Source of the DNA: Clostridia bacterium
GTDB taxonomy: Bacteria; Bacillota; Clostridia; Christensenellales; Aristaeellaceae
DNA length: 45,795 nucleotides
Direction: 5' to 3'
Assembly: GCA_017534885.1 (NCBI GenBank)
Contig: JAFXVR010000041.1
Span: forward strand, 1 to 45,795
A program made the position numbers and the translations under genes. The number at the start of each line of letters is the position of its first letter. Position 1 is the first letter of the stretch. Below, in pieces: positions 1 to 7,346 of the stretch. The notes below the pieces were generated by a model. That model worked only from the letters and a program-made list of their open reading frames with translations. It ran no database searches and had not been told where the DNA came from.

Positions 1-678
1 TGGTGGCTGGACAGCATCGAATACGATGACGGCAGGATCATGATCCGGCAGGAACTAAGGGATGTCGGCTATGACGAGGCTGTGACCTTCACCGCGGACG
101 GGAATTTCAACATCGTGGTATGGAGGTATGGCACGGTGAGCCGCAGCGAGTCCCATGCCTGGGAACTGACGGGCGCCAACTTCGTGACGCTTGGCGGGAC
201 CATCATGCTGCCATTTGGATTCCGCGATGGACAACTGGTGCTGATCCGGAACGATGGACACTACTTCTATATTGCGGACACAGGTGAAATCAGTGACCCG
301 AACCCGGCGCCGATTGACGAAACCTTGCTGGGCTCCTGGACCATCGAATCCATGAGCAGCCAGGATGGTTCCATGTTTCTGGACCGTGATATGCTGGATA
401 GCTTCGGATATTTTGCAACGGCTGAATTCACGATGGATCATCGCTGGACTGACACCTTTTTCGGGGAGGATGGTTCTGTTCAGGACACGCAGCTATCCTG
501 GTATGCGATTGTTGAGCCGGGGATCATCCATGCAAACGGAGATGCCTATCCCTACACAGTCGAGGGTGATCGGCTCGCCGTGACTGACCCATATAACGGG
601 TTGATTCTGGTCTTTCACCGTATTGAAGATGAGGGCGCAGCACAGGCAGAGGAGGCCGGGACTGCGGAAGCCCCGTGA
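1..678 (+). CDS. Partial protein with lipocalin-like C-terminal domain, 5' end outside window
   Basis: The reading frame is open from base 1 (W-W-L-D-S-I-E-Y...), so the gene starts upstream and 225 residues are visible; the ATG at 40 is probably internal. The first part is beta-rich with no motif I recognise. From about two-thirds of the way down it reads L-L-G-S-W-T-I-E-S-M, followed by alternating strands with a late Y-x-V-E-G-D-R-L pattern, as in small lipocalin-like domains common in Clostridia. The tail is Ala/Glu-rich and looks disordered. The next genes lie on the same strand, but a decayed gene tail separates it from them. Base composition is less GC-rich than the operons after 7.5 kb. 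Function is unknown; the lipocalin-like label rests only on the pattern of strands and the G-x-W motif. Confidence 0.7.
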   Translation, partial: WWLDSIEYDDGRIMIRQELRDVGYDEAVTFTADGNFNIVVWRYGTVSRSESHAWELTGANFVTLGGTIMLPFGFRDGQLVLIRNDGHYFYIADTGEISDPNPAPIDETLLGSWTIESMSSQDGSMFLDRDMLDSFGYFATAEFTMDHRWTDTFFGEDGSVQDTQLSWYAIVEPGIIHANGDAYPYTVEGDRLAVTDPYNGLILVFHRIEDEGAAQAEEAGTAEAP

Positions 679-715
679 AGGATGTATGTGCAGTCTGACC
701 GTTCAACATTGCGCA

Positions 716-820
716 ATGTCGAAGGGGGCTTTGAGCGGCTTGGTTCCTATGGAGAAGGACGGAAGGCTGATGTACATTGACCACAGCGGGGTTGTGGTGT
801 GGGAGGAGCGTTCAGAATGA
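716..820 (+). pseudogene. Relic of a WG-repeat gene 3' end (copy a)
   Basis: In the frame ending at the TGA at 818-820 the sequence reads G-L-V-P-M-E-K-D-G-R-L-M-Y-I-D-H-S-G-V-V-V-W-E-E-R-S-E, which looks like the last repeat of a WG/KWG-repeat protein with no gene body left in front of it. Its final codons supply the GGGAGGAG ribosome-binding site and overlap the ATG of the next gene. Two shorter relics with the same ending lie at 1369-1407 and 3398-3439. Confidence 0.45.
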
Positions 821-1353
821 CAGAATCCATCAATCCCAACGGCTCAAAGCATAACGGCAGCAAAGGCCTGGCAGAAGGCTCCTGGAAGGGGATGAAGAAG
901 TACCTGGAGAAGGACATGCTCTGCGAGGCCCTGCGGGGGCGTGTTTCATATGATTTCACCTGGTATCCGGCCTTTGGAGGGTTAAGCGCTGTTTTCACGG
1001 TACTTCTGAATGGCCAGCCGGCAAAGAAGTTCGGTGCCGCATACGCCTGGAAGAAGCTGACTGAGCAGGGGTTTGAGATTCGATACATTGACGATGTTTG
1101 CTGTGTTCCCTTCACCACAAGAGAGGAATATACTGACTGGGAATTCAGCGATGCCCTCCAAGCCTACCGAAACCAGCCCATCGTCCAGTCCATCGCCAGC
1201 GAAAACCCGATCATCCGGATGTTCGCCATCGTGGACCGACGGATCGGGAAGCGGCGGCTGGAACGGTTGAGGGATGAAGCGGATCAGCAGCCTGGATGGC
1301 TGAGGCCGCTGTATGTGGCACGGCTGCAGGCCGAGGGGATCATTCCCGGGTAA
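817..1353 (+). CDS. SF0329-family-like protein (paralog A)
   Basis: The protein has 178 residues and no signal peptide, so it is probably cytoplasmic. The GTG at 799 is in frame, but GGGAGGAG at 801-808 sits about 8 bases before the ATG at 817, which is therefore preferred. Features I associate with proteins labelled SF0329 family are the S-W-K-G-M-K-K-Y-L-E start, the core L-R-G-R-V-S-Y, a central F-T-V-x-L-N-G-x-P strand, and the late V-D-R-R-I-G-K-R-R-L stretch. A clear paralog lies at 3432-3923, and both are followed or preceded by secreted proteins of unknown role. The biochemical function of the family is not known to me. The coding call is firm; the family label is from memory. Confidence 0.75.
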   Translation: MTESINPNGSKHNGSKGLAEGSWKGMKKYLEKDMLCEALRGRVSYDFTWYPAFGGLSAVFTVLLNGQPAKKFGAAYAWKKLTEQGFEIRYIDDVCCVPFTTREEYTDWEFSDALQAYRNQPIVQSIASENPIIRMFAIVDRRIGKRRLERLRDEADQQPGWLRPLYVARLQAEGIIPG

Positions 1354-1368
1354 CCAGGCATTGACAGT

Positions 1369-1407
1369 ATCGACCATGACGGGGCGGTTGTGTGGGAGGA
1401 GAAATGA
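1369..1407 (+). pseudogene. Relic of a WG-repeat gene 3' end (copy b)
   Basis: Thirteen codons read I-D-H-D-G-A-V-V-W-E-E-K-stop, almost the same peptide as in copy a (I-D-H-S-G-V-V-V-W-E-E). They are in the same frame as the preceding gene, just beyond its TAA stop. The GGGAGGAG within it serves as ribosome-binding site for the gene starting at 1410. It is too short to be a gene and is best read as a decayed gene end. Confidence 0.4.
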
Positions 1408-1409
1408 CC

Positions 1410-2360
1410 ATGAAACGTCTGTTGCTGATCTCTATGATGATCCTGGCGCTCTGCCTGTCTGTTTCCCTTGCGGAAGAGGAAAGCGTCGAATGGCACACCG
1501 GAGCCGGCGAAGTGTGGAATGATGCCGGGGAACACTTCAGCTATGTCATCGAAGATGACCATGCGGTGCTGACCCGTTACTGGGTGGAAAAAGGCATGCC
1601 TCAGCCACCCGTTGTGCAGCCGCCTGAAGCTCTGGGAGGTCTGCCGCTGACGGCGATCGGTCCAAACGTATTCAATGACGAATACATGGGCTACAACGGT
1701 GAGATGGTGTCCAGAATCGTCATCCCGGAAGGCGTGACCGAGCTTCGGGCTGACTCGTTTGATTGCGCGCATGATATCCCTCTGATCGAGCTTCCGTCCA
1801 CCCTGGCAGAAATCTCCCCGCTATACCCTTTCCATCATGTTCAAGCGGATATCCGTTTTCCCAACGGCAACGCAAGGTATCGGCTTGAGGAAGGTTTCCT
1901 GATCGACATCCGAACGGATACCCTGATCTATTGCAGTGCTTCAGCCCGGGAGCTGCCGCTCCCCAGGGTCAGGCGGATTGGGGATAGCGCCCTGGAGAAT
2001 TACAGTTTCTATCAAACGATTCTCGAATTCCCGGACAGTGTGGAGTATATCGGGAGCTACAATGCATATGACTGTGTTGACCTGGAGGCCATCATCGTAC
2101 CCGGCAGTGTGGTGGAGCTGGCGGATCACGCGCTGTCCATCAATACAGCATCCGAAATCATTCTGAACGAGGGACTGCGCAGGATCGGCGCATTTGCGTT
2201 TGAACAGACGGAAATCACGGAAATCCGGATTCCGTCATCCGTGGAGTGGATTGGATGGTATGCCTTTTTCCTGACACACGTGGAGGATACCCTCCCGGAA
2301 CTGAATGTCCATATGGAGACGGAGGAGGAATACGCATCGCGGACTGGGGAGGATGAATAG
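1410..2360 (+). CDS. Secreted BspA-like leucine-rich-repeat protein
   Basis: The protein has 316 residues with an N-terminal signal peptide (M-K-R-L-L-L-I-S-M-M-I-L-A-L...S-L-A, cleaved before E-E-E). The mature part has degenerate repeats of the LRR_5 (BspA/Treponema pallidum) type: I-V-I-P-E-G-V-T-E-L, I-E-L-P-S-T-L-A-E-I, L-E-F-P-D-S-V-E-Y-I, I-I-V-P-G-S-V-V-E-L, I-R-I-P-S-S-V-E-W-I. Such domains usually act outside the cell in binding surfaces or glycans. ATGs at 1404 and 1410 are both possible; 1410 gives the better spacing from GGAGGAG at 1395-1401 and starts exactly at the signal peptide. The gene is 2 bases upstream of the WG-repeat gene, so the two are probably cotranscribed. The ligand is unknown. 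Confidence 0.8.
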   Translation: MKRLLLISMMILALCLSVSLAEEESVEWHTGAGEVWNDAGEHFSYVIEDDHAVLTRYWVEKGMPQPPVVQPPEALGGLPLTAIGPNVFNDEYMGYNGEMVSRIVIPEGVTELRADSFDCAHDIPLIELPSTLAEISPLYPFHHVQADIRFPNGNARYRLEEGFLIDIRTDTLIYCSASARELPLPRVRRIGDSALENYSFYQTILEFPDSVEYIGSYNAYDCVDLEAIIVPGSVVELADHALSINTASEIILNEGLRRIGAFAFEQTEITEIRIPSSVEWIGWYAFFLTHVEDTLPELNVHMETEEEYASRTGEDE

Positions 2361-2362
2361 CC

Positions 2363-3385
2363 ATGAAACGCCTGATGCTGGTCTGCGTGATGATGCTGTG
2401 TCTGCTGCCTGTGCTGACACTGGCAGAACAGGGGCTCGCTTCCAGGGAACTCTTCCCTGCTGAAGGCCAAAATGGCAAATGGGGCTATGTCAACCGGGAG
2501 GGATCATTCGTGATCCCGCCACAGTTTGACCATGCGTTCGGATTCCGGGGAAACTATGCTGAGGTGGTTGTATTCCCGGAGAGCTTTGCCGGTGACCGCA
2601 ATCCGTACTTCAGTGGATACAGCGGCATTATCGACCGATATGGTGTTTTCGTTCTGGAACCCGTTTATTGTATTGATGCCGGATATGATCAGATGTTCTA
2701 CGGCGGGAGAGACACCGGGATTTGGTGCGTAATGTCGGGAGCAGAAGATGCGAACAATCTGCTCGAGGGCTGGTTCGATGTCAAATCCGGCTATTTCTCC
2801 GGCCTTGTGTGGGTGAGTGTATGGGGCTGGGTATCCGACAGCGTTCTGATCCCGGTGGTGGATGATACGTATCGCGCCGGTTATGCGAATCGCAATACCG
2901 GTGAATTGGTGATCCCATGCCGGTACCAGAGTGTGGATCCATCGCCCTTCTACGGCGGAATCGCTTCTGTGTCTCTGGAAGAAGAGGAGTTTGACGAAAC
3001 CGGAAACAGGACTGAATCAAGCTATTTCCTGATCGACGAAACCGGCACGGAGGTCTCCTTGCCGGAAGGAATATTTGCCGTACCGTTTGAAGGCGCTCAC
3101 GACGGCCTGATTCTGGTGGCCAACCAAGCTGATGTGGAGCCCTCCGTTCCAGACGAAGGCTTGCTGTTCGGTTATGCAGATGTGCGTGGCAGCATCATCA
3201 TCGAGCCGTTATTCATCGCTGCGCAGCACTTCTCCGATGGCATGGCGGCTGTGCAGTTCCCGGAAGGTGATTGGGGCTATATCAATCCGACGGGTCTTGT
3301 TCTGGAACGTGGGCTGCCGGACGAACCACGTGCGTATGAATACGAAGATGAACTGGGCTACGATATAGATGAAGAGATCGAATAA
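2363..3385 (+). CDS. Secreted WG-repeat protein
   Basis: The protein has 340 residues with a signal peptide (M-K-R-L-M-L-V-C-V-M-M-L...L-A, cleaved before E-Q) very like that of the upstream LRR protein. The mature part carries WG/KWG beta-repeats: G-K-W-G-Y-V-N-R-E-G-S-F-V-I-P-P-Q-F-D near residue 36, then A-G-Y-A-N-R-N-T-G-E-L-V-I-P, F-G-Y-A-D-V-R-G-S-I-I-I-E-P and D-W-G-Y-I-N-P-T-G. The C-terminus is strongly acidic (E-Y-E-D-E-L-G-Y-D-I-D-E-E-I-E). WG repeats are common in exported proteins of gut Firmicutes and Bacteroidetes and have no agreed function. Reading past the TAA in the same frame gives another relic of a WG-type gene end (3398-3439). Confidence 0.85.
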   Translation: MKRLMLVCVMMLCLLPVLTLAEQGLASRELFPAEGQNGKWGYVNREGSFVIPPQFDHAFGFRGNYAEVVVFPESFAGDRNPYFSGYSGIIDRYGVFVLEPVYCIDAGYDQMFYGGRDTGIWCVMSGAEDANNLLEGWFDVKSGYFSGLVWVSVWGWVSDSVLIPVVDDTYRAGYANRNTGELVIPCRYQSVDPSPFYGGIASVSLEEEEFDETGNRTESSYFLIDETGTEVSLPEGIFAVPFEGAHDGLILVANQADVEPSVPDEGLLFGYADVRGSIIIEPLFIAAQHFSDGMAAVQFPEGDWGYINPTGLVLERGLPDEPRAYEYEDELGYDIDEEIE

Positions 3386-3397
3386 TGCCGCATCGGC

Positions 3398-3439
3398 TGC
3401 GACCGAGCTGTGGTGTGGGAGGAACGCCCTGATGATTGA
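3398..3439 (+). pseudogene. Relic of a WG-repeat gene 3' end (copy c)
   Basis: Fourteen codons read C-D-R-A-V-V-W-E-E-R-P-D-D-stop, in frame with the preceding WG-repeat gene but beyond its stop codon. The peptide V-V-W-E-E matches copies a and b. Its GGGAGGA is the ribosome-binding site of the next gene, whose ATG at 3432 lies inside the relic. Confidence 0.4.
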
Positions 3440-3923
3440 AGGTTCCTGGAGCGGGATGAAGAAGTACCTGGAGCAGGACATGCTCTGCCCGGCATTGCGG
3501 GGACGGATTACCTGGAATCTGACGCATTTCCGTCCGGCGGGTGATGAGGGGGCTGTTTTCACGGTGTGCCTTGATGGTCAGCCGGTTAAGCGGTTCGGAT
3601 TCCAGCACGCGATGAAAGCGCTGAGGGATCAGGATCTTGGCACCCTGTATCCGTGGGACATTCCCTTGAACCAGCGAGACGAGTTTACGGACGATGAATT
3701 CGCCGAAGCGCTGGAGTTTTACAGGCATCAGCCCATCAGCGCATCCCTGGAAAGCGATAATCCCATCGTCCTCATGTTCGCAGTGGTTGACCGGAGGGTG
3801 GGAGCACGAACGCTGGCAAAACTGCGGGAGACGATGTCCGGGCAGCCTGAGTGGCTGAGAAAGCTTTATGAGGCAACTGTCACCAGCCGAAAAGCCATGC
3901 GGGAAAGAGGTGTTCAGGACTGA
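3432..3923 (+). CDS. SF0329-family-like protein (paralog B)
   Basis: The protein has 163 residues and is an evident paralog of the gene at 817-1353. Shared blocks are G-S-W-x-G-M-K-K-Y-L-E-x-D-M-L-C, the A-L-R-G-R core, A-V-F-T-V-x-L-x-G-Q-P, N-P-I-x-x-M-F-A-x-V-D-R-R and Q-P-x-W-L-R-x-L-Y. The frame is open from 3369 inside the previous gene, but GGGAGG at 3417-3422 fits the ATG at 3432. It is probably cytoplasmic and its function is unknown. Two copies in 3 kb, each preceded by the same gene-tail relic, suggest the cluster grew by segment duplication. Confidence 0.75.
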   Translation: MIEGSWSGMKKYLEQDMLCPALRGRITWNLTHFRPAGDEGAVFTVCLDGQPVKRFGFQHAMKALRDQDLGTLYPWDIPLNQRDEFTDDEFAEALEFYRHQPISASLESDNPIVLMFAVVDRRVGARTLAKLRETMSGQPEWLRKLYEATVTSRKAMRERGVQD

Positions 3924-4510
3924 AGCGTTTCCTGAGGATTCTGGCTTGTGTTTTTGCCTTACTCATCTTGATCGCGCTTTTGCCGATTCTTCTCGCCGGA
4001 GCACGTCCATGCGTTTATGAAGACGTACTGCTCGGCTCCGGCGAAGAGGAGATTGCATCAGCATGGACGCGTGTGTATCATCGGGAGAATGACAGCAGCG
4101 TTGCCGTTGAGAGCCATGTATATCAGCTCTGGCAGCGGGACAATGAACAGATGGTTGCTGTGTTCGAGCATGGCAGGCTGTGCGACTATCTGATCCGCAC
4201 CCTGACAGACAGCACGCTTCGCGGATCAGTCGAGGCTGAATACAAAGCTTTGCCCACCTGGCTCCGTCTGCGATTTGGCATGAAACCGGACAGTCCGCAT
4301 GCTTATGATGTCGGCTCCGGCCGCGAAATCGAGTCATGGCTGACCAGCGACGGAAAGGTTGTTGTGTGGATCGATACGTCCGAGATTGTGGTGCATGACG
4401 TCTTTGTAATGGAAGATGCCGCTGAATTTGTCCCTCTCGTGCTGCTGAACACACTGGTTCATCTCCCATATACGCTTTTCATGGCGGCGCGGTACACTCT
4501 GTTTCATTGA
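3920..4510 (+). CDS. Small membrane-anchored or secreted protein of unknown function, probable CTG start
   Basis: The in-frame TTG at 3968 would leave a truncated hydrophobic start. Extending upstream gives K-R-F-L-R-I-L-A-C-V-F-A-L-L-I-L-I-A-L-L-P-I-L-L-A, a full basic-plus-hydrophobic signal or anchor. The only initiator-like codon there is CTG at 3920, overlapping the previous stop by 4 bases and preceded by AGAGG at 3906-3910. I therefore propose a CTG start with translational coupling (196 residues). The rest, about 165 residues, has no motif I recognise; it contains E-E-I-A-S-A-W-T-R-V-Y and a hydrophobic C-terminus. It is the last gene of the lower-GC cluster. The start is uncertain; the frame is supported by the overlap and composition. 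Confidence 0.6.
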   Translation: MKRFLRILACVFALLILIALLPILLAGARPCVYEDVLLGSGEEEIASAWTRVYHRENDSSVAVESHVYQLWQRDNEQMVAVFEHGRLCDYLIRTLTDSTLRGSVEAEYKALPTWLRLRFGMKPDSPHAYDVGSGREIESWLTSDGKVVVWIDTSEIVVHDVFVMEDAAEFVPLVLLNTLVHLPYTLFMAARYTLFH

Positions 4511-4548
4511 GCTGGAACAAACAATACCTTAAAAGCAAATATCCGCTT

Positions 4549-4594
4549 ATAATTCCCCAACTCACGCGGTAAAACGTGCAAGTTGGGGAATTAT
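4549..4594. promoter_or_regulatory. 14-bp perfect inverted repeat upstream of the ATPase promoter; operator or terminator
   Basis: The arms ATAATTCCCCAACT (4549-4562) and AGTTGGGGAATTAT (4581-4594) are exact complements with an 18-base centre that itself has CACG/CGTG arms. A third copy of ATAATTCCCC at 4611-4620 lies between the -35 and -10 of the promoter that follows. The reuse inside the promoter favours a protein-binding site over a simple terminator for the upstream gene. Confidence 0.55.
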
Positions 4595-4603
4595 CTCGCT
4601 GTA

Positions 4604-4633
4604 TTGACAGATAATTCCCCCAGAGTGTATAAT
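4604..4633 (+). promoter_or_regulatory. Consensus sigma-A-type promoter for the ATPase gene
   Basis: TTGACA at 4604-4609 and TATAAT at 4628-4633 are both perfect, with an 18-base spacer. A repeat half-site (ATAATTCCCC) fills the spacer, so a bound repressor would block RNA polymerase. Transcription would start near 4640. Confidence 0.75.
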
Positions 4634-4680
4634 AGCCATAGTCGGCGGTCATCCATATGTTCGGGATTGTGGGAGGGGGA

Positions 4681-6132
4681 TTGTCAGAGACACCCGGCTG
4701 GCGCACAGAGATGATTGGAAGAGAACCGGAGAAAAGCATACTTACCGACTGCCTGAACAGCAAGCGGCCTGAATTTGTCGTTGTATGCGGCAGGAGAAGA
4801 GTCGGCAAAACCTATCTGATCAAAGAATTCTTTCAGGAACAGTTCGCGTTCTACGCTACAGGCGTCACAGGAATCAATACGCGGAAGCAGCTGCGCGTGT
4901 TCCATGAAGCCCTGCTTCAATATGGAAGCAAGGAAAAAGCGCTCCCCAGAGACTGGTTTGATGCTTTTTCCCGGCTGAAAGACCTTCTCTCCTCCCCAGA
5001 AGTCCGGCGGGAATATCAGACCGGAAAAAAGGTAGTCTTTCTGGATGAACTGCCCTGGATGGATACAGCCAGATCTGATTTCAAAAGCGCTCTGGATTAT
5101 TTCTGGAACAGCTGGGCTTCCACGCAGCGTGATCTGCTGCTGATTGTATGCGGTTCGGCGGCATCGTGGATTATCGGCAACATCGTGATGGACACCGGAG
5201 GCTTCTTCAACCGGATAACCCGGCAGATTCATCTGATGCCGTTTACTCTGTATGAATGCGAACAGCTGCTCCTTTCCAACGGAATCCAGTTTTCTCTCAG
5301 ACAGGTAATCGAGTGCTACATGATCCTGGGCGGCATCCCTTATTACCTGAATTATCTGAAACCACAGTACAGTTTGGCTCAGAATATCGATATGCTGTTT
5401 TTTCAGGAAAACGGGCCGCTCAGAAACGAGTATGATCTTCTCTTCCGCTCCCTGTTCAGGCGCCCGGCGCATCACATGGCCATTATTGAAGCGCTTTCAT
5501 CCAGAAAAAGCGGGCTTACAAGAGCAGAGATGCTGGAGCACACTGCCCTCCCGGAGGGCAAGGAACTGACGAGATGCCTGAGCGAGCTGGAGCAGTGCGG
5601 TTTTGTCCGCAAATACACAAGCTATCCCATGCAAAAACAGCATCATATCTATCAGTTGACGGATTCCCTGACACTGTTCCACTTGACATGGATTCAAAAA
5701 GGATCGGTCGGGTCGTGGATGGAAACCATTGGCACCCCTGCCTACTATGCCTGGTGCGGACTTGCCTTTGAACGGATCTGTATGCTTCACGTCCGGCAGA
5801 TCAAAAACAGGCTGGGTATACTGGGCGTCAGCAGCCATGAGTACGCCTGGCGGAGCAGGAAAAGCACTCCTGGCGCCCAAATCGACCTTCTGATTGATCG
5901 AAAAGACGACGTCATCAATCTCTGTGAGATCAAGTTTGCTTCAGAAGAGTTTGAGATTGACGCTTCCTGCGAAAAGGAACTGATTCATAAAGCCGAGGCG
6001 TTCCGGGAGGAGACAGGCACCCGTAAAGCTGTGCAGCTGACCATGATCACATTGCACGGCGTCAAAAACAACGCCCACAAATCCCCCATCCTCCACGAAA
6101 TCACCGGCATCGATCTCCTGAAGAACGTTTAA
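4681..6132 (+). CDS. AAA-type ATPase with C-terminal DUF234 nuclease-like domain
   Basis: From the TTG at 4681 the protein has 483 residues. Walker A is G-R-R-R-V-G-K-T (37-44) and Walker B is V-V-F-L-D-E-L-P-W-M-D. This is the archaeal-type ATPase family (PF01637-like) with a winged-helix middle and a DUF234 C-terminal domain. D402, E416 and K418 (I-D-L-L-I-D...C-E-I-K-F) form a PD-(D/E)xK-like set. Members are found in archaea and anaerobic bacteria, often as lone genes, and their role is not settled. Start choice: GGGAGGGG at 4671-4679 favours TTG 4681 (spacing short); the family usually begins M-I-G-R-E, which would be ATG 4711; ATG 4657 lies too close to the predicted transcription start. 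The gene has its own promoter and less GC-rich codons, which suggests an acquired single-gene unit. Confidence 0.88.
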   Translation: MSETPGWRTEMIGREPEKSILTDCLNSKRPEFVVVCGRRRVGKTYLIKEFFQEQFAFYATGVTGINTRKQLRVFHEALLQYGSKEKALPRDWFDAFSRLKDLLSSPEVRREYQTGKKVVFLDELPWMDTARSDFKSALDYFWNSWASTQRDLLLIVCGSAASWIIGNIVMDTGGFFNRITRQIHLMPFTLYECEQLLLSNGIQFSLRQVIECYMILGGIPYYLNYLKPQYSLAQNIDMLFFQENGPLRNEYDLLFRSLFRRPAHHMAIIEALSSRKSGLTRAEMLEHTALPEGKELTRCLSELEQCGFVRKYTSYPMQKQHHIYQLTDSLTLFHLTWIQKGSVGSWMETIGTPAYYAWCGLAFERICMLHVRQIKNRLGILGVSSHEYAWRSRKSTPGAQIDLLIDRKDDVINLCEIKFASEEFEIDASCEKELIHKAEAFREETGTRKAVQLTMITLHGVKNNAHKSPILHEITGIDLLKNV

Positions 6133-6164
6133 GCCTGCCTGGCGCAAAGGAGCTGACCCATCCC

Positions 6165-7247
6165 ATGTCCCCATTGGCTTACCGGACAGAAAGCCTCATC
6201 CTCCGTTCTGTGACCGAGAACGACCTCGCAGAAGTCGCCCGGACGTGGCCGTCTGATCACCATCCGCTCACTGACGCGGAGGCGCGGACGCAGATCGCCC
6301 GGATGCAGCGCAGCCATGAGAAGAACGCCGCCGGGCGGGTGTTTCACCTTTGCCTCGCCGTCTGCGGCAGCGCCAATCCCGGCATGATCCGGGGCTGGTG
6401 CGGCCTGGACGGCAGCCGCAGTCCCTCGGAGCCGGAAGTCTTTGTGCTGCTGGACAGCGGCTTCCGCCATCAGGGCTTTGGCACCCAATGTCTGAAGGAA
6501 CTGCTCCGGATCGCGGTGGAGGAGTACGCGCTCCGCACGGTGCACGGCGGTTGCAGCAAGGACAACACCGCGTCCGCAAGGGCGATGGAAAAGGCTGGAA
6601 TGGCGCTGTGCGGCCATGAGGAGAACGGCGACCCGAGATACCGTTTCACGGCGGGGGATCGTATGTACAAGCTGAAAGACTATGCGGAAGTCGCCCGTGC
6701 ATACGTGGCGATGCATGGCGGTTCCAGTCTGCGCAGCGGCCGCGATCTCGACGATTTTTCAGACTGCTGGAAATGGGTACACGAGCACAATTTGGAGCAT
6801 GATTATCGCCGATTTGAAGAAGAACGCCTGGGCCCGCTCAAAAAGCGTCAGTCAATGATCCGTATTGACGCGGACAGAACCAGAGAATATTACCGTGGCT
6901 TGTCTGACGCGGATTTGTGCGACTGCGAAGGCTGCAGGAACTACAGGCAGATGATCAGGCAGTCCTGCCCCATGGCCGCTAATTATCTCTCGCTGCTTGG
7001 TATCGACATCGAGAAACCCTTCAATGTCTCTTACCTGGAACCGATAAACGGAAGACTGCTTTACATCGACTGCGACTATGCCGCCTTTGGAGAGTGCGAC
7101 CTGGCTTTCATCCATCAAGTTGACGGTCTTGAGATTTCGCATGGTTTTCTTTATCCCGACCCCGGTATTGAGGGTCCATATGTTGTCCTGCAGATCAACA
7201 GCGTTGAACTGCCCTTTAGCGATGAGCAGGGCGGTTATTTGGGGTAA
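6165..7247 (+). CDS. GNAT acetyltransferase fused to a Cys-containing C-terminal domain
   Basis: The protein has 360 residues. Residues 1-170 are a GNAT fold of the RimJ/RimL type: T-E-S-L-I-L-R-S-V-T-E-N-D at the start, acetyl-CoA motif G-F-R-H-Q-G-F-G (99-106), and N-T-A-S-A-R-A-M-E-K-A-G-M (134-146). A charged linker of about 60 residues follows (170-230). The last 130 residues form a second domain with C-D-C-E-G-C-R-N-Y (252-260), L-S-L-L-G-I-D-I-E-K-P (276-286) and a final strand V-V-L-Q-I-N-S-V-E-L-P. I have the impression of seeing the second part as a stand-alone hypothetical protein in Firmicutes; an internal ATG (M231) shows where two genes may have joined. AAAGGAG at 6147-6153 supports the start. 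The acetyl acceptor is unknown. Confidence 0.8.
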   Translation: MSPLAYRTESLILRSVTENDLAEVARTWPSDHHPLTDAEARTQIARMQRSHEKNAAGRVFHLCLAVCGSANPGMIRGWCGLDGSRSPSEPEVFVLLDSGFRHQGFGTQCLKELLRIAVEEYALRTVHGGCSKDNTASARAMEKAGMALCGHEENGDPRYRFTAGDRMYKLKDYAEVARAYVAMHGGSSLRSGRDLDDFSDCWKWVHEHNLEHDYRRFEEERLGPLKKRQSMIRIDADRTREYYRGLSDADLCDCEGCRNYRQMIRQSCPMAANYLSLLGIDIEKPFNVSYLEPINGRLLYIDCDYAAFGECDLAFIHQVDGLEISHGFLYPDPGIEGPYVVLQINSVELPFSDEQGGYLG

Positions 7248-7282
7248 CAGCATCTGTGGAGTGAGCGGAAATCAGCGGTTTT

Positions 7283-7296
7283 ACCGATCGATCGGT
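7283..7296. promoter_or_regulatory. 14-bp perfect palindrome, candidate operator
   Basis: ACCGATCGATCGGT is fully self-complementary and lies 21 bases upstream of the -35 of the importer operon promoter. This position suits an activator or looping repressor. No regulator gene is adjacent on the downstream side. Confidence 0.35.
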
Positions 7297-7317
7297 TGAC
7301 AGCCCCCAATCGTACTG

Positions 7318-7346
7318 TTGACGTTTTCACCGTTTCCGGCTATAAT
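7318..7346 (+). promoter_or_regulatory. Promoter of the ABC importer / ADP-ribosylglycohydrolase operon
   Basis: TTGACG (7318-7323), a 17-base spacer and TATAAT (7341-7346). The transcript would carry a leader of about 150 bases before the first gene. The rest of the 7248-7500 gap holds no other gene I can support. Confidence 0.75.

Noticed and set aside
623..715. Upstream part of the frame containing relic copy a
   Set aside because: It overlaps the end of the first gene in another frame and has no WG-type pattern before about 716.
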